From positions 2,284,501 to 2,348,500 of the forward strand of contig JAUIMM010000737.1 in the NCBI GenBank assembly GCA_031769625.1: 64,000 nt of DNA, given 5' to 3'. This stretch comes from Taudactylus pleione. Its lineage: Eukaryota > Chordata > Amphibia > Anura > Myobatrachidae. Positions 25,769 to 38,639 of the stretch are shown piece after piece. The translations under genes were made by a program, and so were the position numbers. The notes under the pieces are model-generated. The model saw only the letters and a program-made list of their open reading frames with translations, was not told the DNA's origin and did no database searches. Each line of letters begins with the position of its first letter. The stretch's first letter is position 1.

Positions 25769-26641
25769 CTTAGAGCCGTATTCAATTTGAGCCGAGCCGC
25801 GTTAAGTTAACGCGGCCCAGACTTAACGCTGACTTCGCCTGTATTGGAGCGGAAAAGTATCGCGCCCGTGCACGCTTTACCCCGTATTCAATTTGAAAGT
25901 ACGCGTAAACGGGACCCGACGATACTTTAACAAGCGGAAAGTCCTGTCAGTTTTGGGGAAATCAGCCTGACACCCCCCAAATGATGCTGTGACATGGGGG
26001 TTCCCTATGGTACCCCCCGATTTGGCTTGCTGAAGGTATTTGGTGTTTTTAAACAGGCTCAATAGCTGCTAAATAGCGTTTTTCTATACCTGATGCAGAA
26101 TAGTATTCAGGAGTATTTTTTCCAGAAAATAACTTATCCCAGCACATTTGGGTACTTGAAAATGGGGGTCAGCATATTTAAAGTTGAAAAAGTGAAGTTG
26201 AAAAAAATCGTGAAAAATCTACCTGCCGCAAACACCTGCAATAAAAAAAACACTTGGGCCATATTTGGGGACCCCCCCCAGAGTCAAGTTCGCTAGTTTT
26301 TAAGTTTGTACCCCAACATTTTTTTTTTGCCCCCTTTTTCAAAGTAAGTTTTTGGGGTGTCCTTAAGTTTTTTTACAAAACTTTTTGACAGTTTACCTTT
26401 GGGGGACTGTCTGAAGGCTGCATGGGGGTTCCCGCAATGTTGCACCCCAAAACCCCAATTCTGCACTTTTTTCCGCCTGCCATTCATAGGCGATACTTTA
26501 CCGCCTATCACATTGACTTTCCGCCTAGGCGGAAAGTCTTTCAAATTGAATACGGGGTAAAACCAAAACAGGCCATAATGACGTCATCGGCGGAAACTCA
26601 ACGCGGATCCGGACATAATGCTTCAAATTGAATACGGGCCT
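25769..26641. mobile_element. 0.87-kb 'gtattcaatttg' element
   Basis: Ends 'gagccgtattcaatttga' and 'tcaaattgaatacgggcc'. Internal copies of 'gtattcaatttgaa' at 25882 and 'ttcaaattgaatacggg' near 26540 form a second inverted pair. This suggests one element inside a relative, or a two-step palindrome. Confidence 0.8.
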
Positions 26642-27069
26642 AAGCTGGTCCGTAAAGGAGCGATGTGACAAAGTTCAGTGAGGGCGCGTTAGCACTGGTG
26701 TAGGTGCAGGTACGGTCTGACAATGGTGACTAGGAGTAAGCCGGGCGCACACATAGGCGCAGTCATATATGGAGATGCGTATAATTCTGCATGTGGGCGA
26801 AATATGTGCATTCCTCCATGCGTGTTCTTTGGCGCAACATACGACCGGTTTCCTGCAGCTCTGCGTCATCCCCTGTAAGTATTGTACTAGATCAGTTCGG
26901 TATAATTCTGCACCTATTATCAGCAATTAGACCAGCAACCCGTGTGACATCGTCTGGAGTCGGTGAAACGACCTGTACGAATGATACATTATAACGCAAG
27001 GCACAAGTTCAATTACGCTTATTTTATTGCAGTTCTTGGTTCGGACAAATATGTGAAAATCCCAAACAT

Positions 27070-27258
27070 AGGGGCCCATTTATCTACGAGTTTTATCATA
27101 CGCAACAAGTTTTCACTGTGTACGATAACGGTGCTCCAGCCAATCAGCCCCCAACTGCCATCTGTTTGCAAAATAACAGTTGGGAGCTGATTGGCTGGAG
27201 CACCATTTAAAATTAAAAAAATTGTTGCATATGATAACTCATTGATAAATAATGTTAA
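27070..27258. mobile_element. Hairpin MITE, 'ccagccaatcag' type
   Basis: Arms 'ggtgctccagccaatcagcc' and 'gctgattggctggagcacc'; outer arms 'catttatctacgag' and 'ctcattgataaataatg'. Confidence 0.8.
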
Positions 27259-27734
27259 ACCTGTATTATTAATCCATTTATAACGGGCATCAGCTCTATA
27301 GCACGGCCATAATGTGCCCTTATTCCAGCCCTGTCCCTTCAACGTGCGGCTCTGTGGCAGCTTTCCGCCGGGTTTAAGGGTAAACCGAGATTCCTGAGAA
27401 TGCTCCAGGCAGCGGCATTCTAGGCTGAAAGGTGCCATTTCAGGTGACCTGCATGCCAAATACAGGTGATGGTGCCCACTACTCGGCCCTGCGCCCTAGG
27501 TAGCAGCTCGCCCACCCATAGTTACCGCCCTAATGGACACTAATGTATATTGAGGTGTAAGAATGATGCGTTTATGGCAGCTAGACGTTGCTTTTTGTAG
27601 ATGGCGGTGGCGATGACGTAACCAGCACTAGCTGCCGATTCTGATTGGCCGATTGTTGATTCCCCTCTGAAGCTCTCTAGGTGCTTTCTGCCTTGCTCGT
27701 GTCTGTATTATATGATATGTAGGTGTAATTTAGG

Positions 27735-28400
27735 GGATGCTGTCATAATACTTACTGCGGGGATTACGGCGCTTAGAATTTCGGTGCCAGAATCCCGGCA
27801 CCTGTCAGAATCCGGGTGCCGGCATTCCGAAGGTAAGTATCGGGGGTTAGGGGGGGTTGGTTTAGGGCAGGGGTGGGGAACCTCTTTTCTGCTGAGGGCC
27901 ATTTTGATATATATAACATTATTCGCGGGCCTGGTGCAGGCCACGCCTCCTCTGTGTGATGTCACACAGGGGTGGGGCCACAATTACAATGCCCGGAGCA
28001 TCCTCCAGATCCTCCGGGGAGCTGTAAGGGCATCGGTGTGACCTTCTGCAGCGTCCTAAGGATGCTCCAGACGCCTCTGCTGCAAAGATTTTGGCTGCAG
28101 AGTGCCATTCTTGGCACCCTGCTAGCATAAAAAAGCTCAGAGGGCCAGACCAAATTACTCCGGGGGCCTTATACGGCCCCCGGGCCTGAGGTTCCCCATC
28201 CCTGGTTTAGGGTTAGGCACTAGGGGTCCAGGGTTAGGCACTAAGGGGGAAGGTTTAGGTTGCGGGGAGGGGGTTAGGTTTAGGCACCAGGAAGGGAGGG
28301 TTAGGGGTAGGGAGAGGGGGAGGGTTTGGATACCGACTGACTGGTGTCGGTATCCTAACCCTAAACGCAGGGATCCCGGGCGCTGGCATCCTGTACCCAA
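27735..28400. mobile_element. 'aatcccggcacc' element with telomere-like core
   Basis: The left side has 'gccagaatcccggcacctgt' and 'tccgggtgccggcattccg', then 'aaggtaagtatcg', then 'ggttaggg'-like repeats. The right side has 'ggatcccgggcgctggcatc'. It shares the 'aaggtaagtatcg' to telomere-like junction with 2541. It is interrupted by the hAT MITE at 27868. Confidence 0.65.
27868..28204. mobile_element. hAT MITE with perfect 8-bp target duplication
   Basis: 337 bp. Ends 'caggggtggggaacct' and 'aggttccccatccctg' are flanked by 'gtttaggg' at 27860-27867 and 28205-28212. The target is the telomere-like repeat itself. No coding capacity. Confidence 0.93.
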
Positions 28401-28926
28401 CCCTAATTTAGAATTTTCATTTCTTTTGCAATCTTCATTCATACTCAGGATTACAGTACTCGCATTGTGATAGAAGATGTTTTTTTTTTTTTAATTAAAT
28501 CCACCCTAATGGCAAATGTGCCTTTTGCTAGCAAAACAAATGTTAGCTATCTTATAACCTGACTGAGTGTAATATTTACTAAAGGCCGATTATAATTGAT
28601 CAGAATCGTTGTTGTATTTCTGGGGCTAAATCACACATTTGCTAACAGACATTTTTTGATTTGTTTTTTAAGTATTAGTAAATGAGTGTGTGACACATAA
28701 CAGCGATGTTGATCGATCTTAAATTAATTAAAAAAAAAAATTGACCTTTAGTAAATATGCCGCTAAGTGTGTCTGGATGTAAGTAAATACTCCTGGCGTT
28801 TATCCTGCTGGCGCAGCGCTAGATGCATCCGTCTCACGTCTAAATACGCGCTTTTTGAACGCATTCATTTGCCAGGTGCTTGTATATAAAGGTGTGCGCT
28901 GTGATATATATACGGTACGTGGGTGA

Positions 28927-29160
<234 letters not shown>

Positions 29161-30083
29161 TGAGTACAGGAACGGAGATCAGTCTAGCAATCTAGAAGTC
29201 ATGTCTTGGGGCTGCTCCTGGTTCCTTAATACGAGATTCTCTGAATACAAAATAATATATCTTTATGTATCTGACAGTTTGTTCTAGCTAAGGAATCACG
29301 GTAAGATTGTCATGGCGAAACGCGTGGGTGAAACACGTATGTATGGTTAAGACGTGTAAGGCGTTTGTAATGTGCCTCTGTCACCTAGTCAGCATTAGGG
29401 GCCATATTGTGCACCGATCCAATGTCCATAACAATGCAGCTTATTGATTAACAAGGAAACTGCGGCACCATGGAGGTATGAGGTGACTTGTGCCTCGTAC
29501 CTCAATGTTGTTTTTGTTTCCCTGTAGACTTAGGCTGCACACTGGCTGCCTCCGTTGGGTGCAGGTGATAAGGTACCACTAACCTCTGATTGGTTGCTAT
29601 GGGTTACAGTATGTTTATGCCATGTTGTGAATGATCATATGTAGATTGCTCTGTCATTTATAATCCAGGCGTTTGTGATAATTGAATTAGCAGTTATTTC
29701 AGGTAATGATAATTAGCTGTCATTGGATGCGCTATAGGCTGGGAAGCATATTTCATTATAACATGATATCATTACATCGCTGTGTGATAAATCTAATATA
29801 GGATACACGTACGACAAGTCTCCCATCAATCCCGAGCACAGCGCGTTGGACAATTGTTCAGCTCAACCACACGTGTACTAAAATAATGCACATTATATAT
29901 CTATAGAGCGCTGTTCACTATTGTGTGAAATGTCTTTTTCCGGTCTGGTTATTCCGCGGTGTTTGGTAATAAATGTCAGGCAATAATAGAGAAACGCGTC
30001 AGCCACACCGGCTGTCACAGGACCCGCGCACCTCTCTCCCTGCCGCGCGTTCCCTGTATAATCATCTCATTGTCTCTGTACAG

Positions 30084-30280
30084 ATGTTCCCACGGAAGAA
30101 GAGCCCTCACCCTGCGCTCTCAATAGCAATAATGGCCGCCACTGCCCCAACGGGACCGTCTGCGATTCTGGCTGGGACGGGCCCAAGCATGGCATCACCA
30201 ACTTCGACAACTTTGCGTTCGCCATGCTCACTGTCTTCCAATGCATCACCATGGAGGGCTGGACGGATGTGCTATACTGG
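30084..30280 (+). CDS. CACNA1C: CACNA1C exon 7: repeat I turret and pore loop
   Basis: 197 bp between 'tctctgtacag' and 'gtaagt'. It begins [18 protein letters not shown] and carries the conserved turret cysteines, then the pore helix [15 protein letters not shown] and the filter [13 protein letters not shown]. The Glu of TMEGW is the repeat I member of the EEEE calcium-selectivity ring. It ends at a codon boundary, so either an exon 8 or an exon 8a type (both phase 0 starts) can be joined to it. The next intron is 10.2 kb and mostly satellite. Confidence 0.97.
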
Positions 30281-31589
30281 GTAAGTGACCCACTCCTCGC
30301 CGCGTGCCAGCGGCAGCATCTGGGGACGTGGCAGGGGCTTGTGGAATTAGTTGTGGGTGTAAAGATGGGTAGAACCTGTCCCGTGTTTATATCCCACCCT
30401 TACGTGTGTGTCCATTTTAAGGATTACTATCGTCTGTAGTTGAGGCAGCCATTCTGTCCGCACGGTATAAATTTGCCCCTGTGCATGCGCAATATGGTTT
30501 TGCCTGGGTGGAAAATTGCCCCTTCAAGCCGGGTGTAGCCCTAACTGTAAATTACATTGGGTCAGTCTCACTGGTATCGCCTCTGAGTGACCATCATTAG
30601 ACTAATGGCGGCGATTATCTGCAGAAATATGGGCGGAACCTTCCCTGAAATATCCGAGAGCAGTTTCCTAGAAATCATTTCTCACGGTGTTAATTAAGCT
30701 GCAGCCGGTCTCTCTCTGCGCCCACAAATGACCCATGAATCCTCCCGTGTCTGACGTTACTCTGTTCTGCATTTCATAAACTTGTATAGAAAACATGGTC
30801 TGGGAACGTCTCAGTGGCCCCCCAAGGCGTCTTCCGCTTCTGTTGTGGGCTGCAGTCGGGGTCTGGGAAATCCGTCTATTCGCCTCATCGCCCGGCGATA
30901 GACAAGCCCCCGATTCACGGCATCCGGCGAGGAAGAGGGGCCGCTGCTAAGACTTTGAAGTGGATTTCCTGAGGCTAAAAAATATGAAAGGGGTTATAAA
31001 TAGAGGCGCTTCCGAGAATGGGTGCAGGGTTGTGTCAGCGGCCCATCTGCAGGGGGCGTACGTGGGTAGATACGTGGGACGGTGGTTGCTAGGCCGGATT
31101 ACCTTTGCTGGGTCGCTCTGGCTTTGACAGAGGACTGATCTGTGCTTGTCCGTACCACAGACCCTGCCTGTCTGAGAGCTGGGGGTCTCCCCACTCAACG
31201 TACACAACACAAGGTCACATAACAGCATGGAGGTAACAGTGTGGCTGCATGGGTGTATTTGCAGTATATATACATGCGTCCTCAGTCACCCATCCTTTTT
31301 GCGTCATATGGCGACTTAGACGCGCAGCTACAGGTCGCATGTCCCAGACTTTCATACTTTGTTCTGAATTTAGCATCATATTCGTATCGCAGCTGCATGC
31401 AGAGTAGCGTATCGTGTACCTGGCATTCAGGATGAGCGTTTTTGTTGCAAAGGAATTAGTGTAAAGTCACAGAGTAAGCGCAGCGATGCGTGGGGCGGTG
31501 TGGCGCGGCTCACTTGTGCGGTCCTCAGTCTTGTGCTCTTTTTACCCAGATTAGTTAAGAGTCGCACATAGCATCTGCACACAATGCCA
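30281..31589. other. Intron 7, unique part
   Basis: No exon, transposon end or RNA gene recognised between exon 7 and the 40-bp satellite. The alternative IS6 exon was looked for here and not seen. Confidence 0.45.
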
Positions 31590-34500
31590 GGGTATCACTG
31601 AGCCGCCCAACATAATCTGTATTATACCACTGTGTCACCGAGCCGCCCCACATAACCTGTATTATACCACTGTGTCACTGAGCCGCCCCACATAACCTCT
31701 ATTATACCACTGTGTCACTGAGCCACCCCACATATCCTGTATTATACCACTGTGTCACTGAGCCGCCCCACATAATCCGTATTATACCACTGTGTCACTG
31801 AGCCGCCCCACATATCCTTTATTATACCACTGTGTCACTGAGCCGTCCACATATCCTTTATTATACCACTGTGTCACTGAGCCGCCCCACATATCCTGTA
31901 TTATACCACTATGTCACCGAGTCGCCCCACATATCCTGTATTATACCACTGTGTCACTGAGCCGCCCAACATATCCTTTATTATACCACTGTGTCACTGA
32001 GCCGCCCACATATCCTGTATTATACCACTGTGTCACCGAGCCGCCCAACATAATCTGTATTATACCACTGTGTCACTGGGCCGCCCAACATATCCTGTAT
32101 TATACCACTGTGTCACTGAGCCGCCCAACATAATCTGTATTATACCACTGTGTCACTGAGCTGCCCCACATATCCTGTATTATACCACTGTGTCACTGAG
32201 CCGCCCCACATATCCTGTATTATACCACTGTGTCACCGAGCCGCCCCACATAACCTGTATTATACCACTGTGTCACCGAGCCGCCCCACATATACTGTAT
32301 TATACCACTATGTCACCGAGTCGCCCCACATATCCTGTATTATACCACTGTGTCACTGAGCCGCCCAACATAACCTGTATTATACCACTGTGTCACTGAG
32401 CCGCCCCACATAACCTGTATTATACCACTGTGTCACCGAGCCGCCCCACATATCCTGTATTATACCACTGTGTCACCGAGCCGCCCCACATAACCTGTAT
32501 TATACCACTGTGTCACCGAACCGCCCCACATATCCTGTATTATACCACTGTGTCACCGAGCCGCCCCACATAACCTGTATTATACCACTGTGTCACCGAA
32601 CCGCCCCACATATCCTGTATTATACCACTGTGTCATCGAGCCGCCCAACATAATCTGTATTATACCACTGTGTCACTGAGCCGCCCCACATATACTGTAT
32701 TATTCCACTATGTCACTGAACCGCCCCACATAACCTGTATTATACCACTATGTCACCGAGCCGCCCCAAATATCCTGTATTATACCACTGTGTCACCGAG
32801 CCGCCCCACATATACTGTATTATACCACTGTGTCACTGAGCCGCCCCACATATACTGTATTATTCCACTATGTCACTGAGCCGCCCAACATAATCTGTAT
32901 TATACCACTGTGTCACCGAGCCGCCCCACATATCCTGTATTATACCACTGTGTCACCGAGCCGCCCAACATAATCTGTATTATACCACTGTGTCACCGAG
33001 CCGCCCAACATAACCTGTATTATACCACTGTGTCACCGAGCCGCCCAACATAATCTGTATTATACCACTGTGTCACCGAGCCGCCCCACATATACTGTAT
33101 TATACCACTGTGTCACCGAGCCGCCCCACATATCCTGTATTATACCACTTTTTCACCGAGCCGCCCAACATAATCTGTATTATACCACTGTGTCACCGAG
33201 CCGCCCCACATATACTGTATTATACCACTGTGTCACCGAGCCGCCCCACATATACTGTATTATACCACTGTGTCACTGAACCGCCCCACATAACCTGTAT
33301 TATACCACTATGTCACTGAGCCGCCCCAAATATCCTGTATTATACCACTGTGTCACCGAGCCGCCCCACATATACTGTATTATACCACTGTGTCACTGAG
33401 CCGCCCCACATATACTGTATTATTCCACTATGTCACTGAGCCGCCCCACATAACCTGTATTATACCATTGTGTCAATGAGCCGCCCCAAATATCCTGTAT
33501 TATACCACTGTGTCACCGAGCCGCCCCACATATACTGTATTATACCACTGTGTCACTGAGCCGCCCCAAACATCCTGTGTTATACCACTGTGTCACCGAG
33601 CCGCCCCAAATATCCTGTATTATACCACTGTGTCACCGAGCCGCCCAACATAATCTGTATTATACCACTGTGTCACTGAGCCGCCCCACATATCCTGTAT
33701 TATACCACTGTGTCACCGAGCCGCCCCACATATCCTGTATTATACCACTGTGCCACTGAGCCGCCCCACATATCCTGTATTATACCACTGTGTCACTGAG
33801 CCGCCCCACATATCCTGTATTATACCACTGTGTCACTGAGCCGCCCAACATAATCTGTATTATACCACTGTGTCACTGAGCCGCCCCACATATCCTGTAT
33901 TATACCACTGTGTCACCGAGCCGCCCAACATAATCTGTATTATACCACTATGTCACCGAGCCGCCCAACATAACCTGTATTATACCACTGTGTCACCGAG
34001 CCGCCCAACATAATCTGTATTATACCACTGTGTCACTGAGCAGCCCCACATAATCTGTATTATACCACTGTGTCACTGAGCCGCCCAACATAACCTGTAT
34101 TATACCACTGTGTCACTGAGCCGCCCAACATAACCTGTATTATACCACTGTGTCACTAAGCCGCCCAACATAACTTGTATTATACCACTGTGTCACTGAG
34201 CAACCCAACATATCCTGTATTATACCACTGTGTCACTTATACCACTGTGTCACCGAGCCGCCCAACATAACCTGTATTATACCACTGTGTCACAAGTCGC
34301 TCAACATAACCTATATTATACCACTGTGTCACCGAGCCGCCCAACATAACTTGTATTATACCACTGTGTCACTTATACCATTGTGTCACCGAGCAACCCA
34401 ACATATCCTGTGTTATACCACTGTGTCACCGAGCCGCCCAACATAATCTGTATTATACCACTATGTCACCGAGCCGCCCAACATAACCTGTATTATACCA

Positions 34501-37500
34501 CTGTGTCACCGAGCCGCCCAACATAATCTGTATTATACCACTGTGTCACTGAGCAGCCCCACATAATCTGTATTATACCACTGTGTCACTGAGCCGCCCA
34601 ACATAACCTGTATTATACCACTGTGTCACTGAGCCGCCCAACATAACCTGTATTATACCACTGTGTCACTAAGCCGCCCAACATAACTTGTATTATACCA
34701 CTGTGTCACTGAGCCGCCCAACATAATCTGTATTATACCACTGTGTCACTGAGCTGCCCCACATATCCTGTATTATACCACTGTGTCACTGAGCCGCCCC
34801 ACATATCCTGTATTATACCACTGTGTCACCGAGCCGCCCCACATAACCTGTATTATACCACTGTGTCACCGAGCCGCCCCACATATACTGTATTATACCA
34901 CTATGTCACCGAGTCGCCCCACATATCCTGTATTATACCACTGTGTCACTGAGCCGCCCAACATAACCTGTATTATACCACTGTGTCACTGAGCCGCCCC
35001 ACATAACCTGTATTATACCACTGTGTCACCGAGCCGCCCCACATATCCTGTATTATACCACTGTGTCACCGAGCCGCCCCACATAACCTGTATTATACCA
35101 CTGTGTCACCGAACCGCCCCACATATCCTGTATTATACCACTGTGTCACCGAGCCGCCCCACATAACCTGTATTATACCACTGTGTCACCGAACCGCCCC
35201 ACATATCCTGTATTATACCACTGTGTCATCGAGCCGCCCAACATAATCTGTATTATACCACTGTGTCACTGAGCCGCCCCACATATACTGTATTATTCCA
35301 CTATGTCACTGAACCGCCCCACATAACCTGTATTATACCACTATGTCACCGAGCCGCCCCAAATATCCTGTATTATACCACTGTGTCACCGAGCCGCCCC
35401 ACATATACTGTATTATACCACTGTGTCACTGAGCCGCCCCACATATACTGTATTATTCCACTATGTCACTGAGCCGCCCAACATAATCTGTATTATACCA
35501 CTGTGTCACCGAGCCGCCCCACATATCCTGTATTATACCACTGTGTCACCGAGCCGCCCAACATAATCTGTATTATACCACTGTGTCACCGAGCCGCCCA
35601 ACATAACCTGTATTATACCACTGTGTCACCGAGCCGCCCAACATAATCTGTATTATACCACTGTGTCACCGAGCCGCCCCACATATACTGTATTATACCA
35701 CTGTGTCACCGAGCCGCCCCACATATCCTGTATTATACCACTTTTTCACCGAGCCGCCCAACATAATCTGTATTATACCACTGTGTCACCGAGCCGCCCC
35801 ACATATACTGTATTATACCACTGTGTCACCGAGCCGCCCCACATATACTGTATTATACCACTGTGTCACTGAACCGCCCCACATAACCTGTATTATACCA
35901 CTATGTCACTGAGCCGCCCCAAATATCCTGTATTATACCACTGTGTCACCGAGCCGCCCCACATATACTGTATTATACCACTGTGTCACTGAGCCGCCCC
36001 ACATATACTGTATTATTCCACTATGTCACTGAGCCGCCCCACATAACCTGTATTATACCATTGTGTCAATGAGCCGCCCCAAATATCCTGTATTATACCA
36101 CTGTGTCACCGAGCCGCCCCACATATACTGTATTATACCACTGTGTCACTGAGCCGCCCCAAACATCCTGTGTTATACCACTGTGTCACCGAGCCGCCCC
36201 AAATATCCTGTATTATACCACTGTGTCACCGAGCCGCCCAACATAATCTGTATTATACCACTGTGTCACTGAGCCGCCCCACATATCCTGTATTATACCA
36301 CTGTGTCACCGAGCCGCCCCACATATCCTGTATTATACCACTGTGCCACTGAGCCGCCCCACATATCCTGTATTATACCACTGTGTCACTGAGCCGCCCC
36401 ACATATCCTGTATTATACCACTGTGTCACTGAGCCGCCCAACATAATCTGTATTATACCACTGTGTCACTGAGCCGCCCCACATATCCTGTATTATACCA
36501 CTGTGTCACCGAGCCGCCCAACATAATCTGTATTATACCACTATGTCACCGAGCCGCCCAACATAACCTGTATTATACCACTGTGTCACCGAGCCGCCCA
36601 ACATAATCTGTATTATACCACTGTGTCACTGAGCAGCCCCACATAATCTGTATTATACCACTGTGTCACTGAGCCGCCCAACATAACCTGTATTATACCA
36701 CTGTGTCACTGAGCCGCCCAACATAACCTGTATTATACCACTGTGTCACTAAGCCGCCCAACATAACTTGTATTATACCACTGTGTCACTGAGCAACCCA
36801 ACATATCCTGTATTATACCACTGTGTCACTTATACCACTGTGTCACCGAGCCGCCCAACATAACCTGTATTATACCACTGTGTCACAAGTCGCTCAACAT
36901 AACCTATATTATACCACTGTGTCACCGAGCCGCCCAACATAACTTGTATTATACCACTGTGTCACTTATACCATTGTGTCACCGAGCAACCCAACATATC
37001 CTGTGTTATACCACTGTGTCACCGAGCCGCCCAACATAATCTGTATTATACCACTATGTCACCGAGCCGCCCAACATAACCTGTATTATACCACTGTGTC
37101 ACCGAGCCGCCCAACATAATCTGTATTATACCACTGTGTCACTGAGCAGCCCCACATAATCTGTATTATACCACTGTGTCACTGAGCCGCCCAACATAAC
37201 CTGTATTATACCACTGTGTCACTGAGCCGCCCAACATAACCTGTATTATACCACTGTGTCACTAAGCCGCCCAACATAACTTGTATTATACCACTGTGTC
37301 ACTGAGCAACCCAACATATCCTGTATTATACCACTGTGTCACTTATACCACTGTGTCACCGAGCCGCCCAACATAACCTGTATTATACCACTGTGTCACA
37401 AGTCGCTCAACATAACCTATATTATACCACTGTGTCACCGAGCCGCCCAACATAACTTGTATTATACCACTGTGTCACTTATACCATTGTGTCACCGAGC

Positions 37501-38086
37501 AACCCAACATATCCTGTGTTATACCACTGTGTCACAAGTCGCTCAACATAACCTATATTATACCACTGTGTCACCGAGCCGCCCAACATAACTTGTATTA
37601 TACCACTGTGTCACTTATACCATTGTGTCACCGAGCAACCCAACATATCCTGTGTTATACCACTGTGTCACAAGTCGCTCAACATAACCTATATTATACC
37701 ACTGTGTCACTAAGCCGCCCAACATAACTTGTATTATACCACTGTGTCACTGAGCAACCCAACATATCCTGTATTATACCACTGTGTCACTTATACCACT
37801 GTGTCACCGAGCCGCCCAACATAACCTGTATTATACCACTGTGTCACAAGTCGCTCAACATAACCTATATTATACCACTGTGTCACCGAGCCGCCCAACA
37901 TAACTTGTATTATACCACTGTGTCACTTATACCATTGTGTCACCGAGCAACCCAACATATCCTGTGTTATACCACTGTGTCACAAGTCGCTCAACATAAC
38001 CTATATTATACCACTGTGTCACTGAGCCACCCCACATATCCTGTATTATACCACTGTGTCACTTATACCATTGTGTCACCGAGCCA
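31590..38086. repeat. 40-bp satellite, 6.5 kb, in intron 7
   Basis: The unit contains 'tgtattataccactgtgtca' and 'ccgagccgccc'. There are roughly 160 copies with small variants. Two higher orders are visible: a 2,593-bp block (about 32117-34709) repeated at once (34710-37302), and blocks of about 513 bp in the right part that carry the 'acttataccactgtgtcac' and 'acaagtcgctcaacataacc' variants. Open frames are artefacts. Confidence 0.96.
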
Positions 38087-38223
38087 TCCAGCAGGCAATA
38101 CTTACAACACCAGGGACAGGGTGAGTTCTGTGGTCACTGATAAATGGATGGAGTTTATGGATAAGTAGAGGTATATACCGGGGAGCAGACATCCGTGTAT
38201 GTGGACCTTTTGACCCTGTCAAC

Positions 38224-38554
38224 CAGGGCCGGATTGAGGGCCACATGGGCCTGGAGCTGAAAATGACCAAGGGCCTATTATGAGAAGCAGAGGAGATGTG
38301 ACCAGTGCTGTATAGGTGTGACCAGTGCCATGTGGGCATGTACACCCCTATACCCAATGTTTCCCTAAATATGTAAGAAAAAAATGCTTAATTTTGTGAG
38401 GTAAATAGAAATACAATTTTACTACTTATGATTTATGGCTGACCGTGTGGACAGCAGATGGCTAGTCAACATCATGTTGTCATGACAATGGGCCTATTTT
38501 TATGTGGAGGCCTGGAGCTGTAGCTCCATCCGCCCCATTGTTAATCAGGCCTTG
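38224..38554. mobile_element. hAT MITE between two satellites
   Basis: 331 bp flanked by the perfect 8-bp repeat 'ctgtcaac' (38216-38223 and 38555-38562). Ends 'cagggccggattgagg' and 'gttaatcaggccttg'; sub-terminal arms 'gggcctggagctg' and 'ggcctggagctgtagctcc'. Confidence 0.9.
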
Positions 38555-38639
38555 CTGTCAACCATTCACTTTCAATCTTCTGGTGTCTATCTAGTGATGT
38601 CTAATTATCAATCCACACTTGGCTGGCAGCCCCTCCTTA

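Noticed and set aside
31590..38086. Possible CRISPR-like array
   Set aside because: The whole 40-bp unit repeats with no unique spacers, in an intron of a vertebrate gene.
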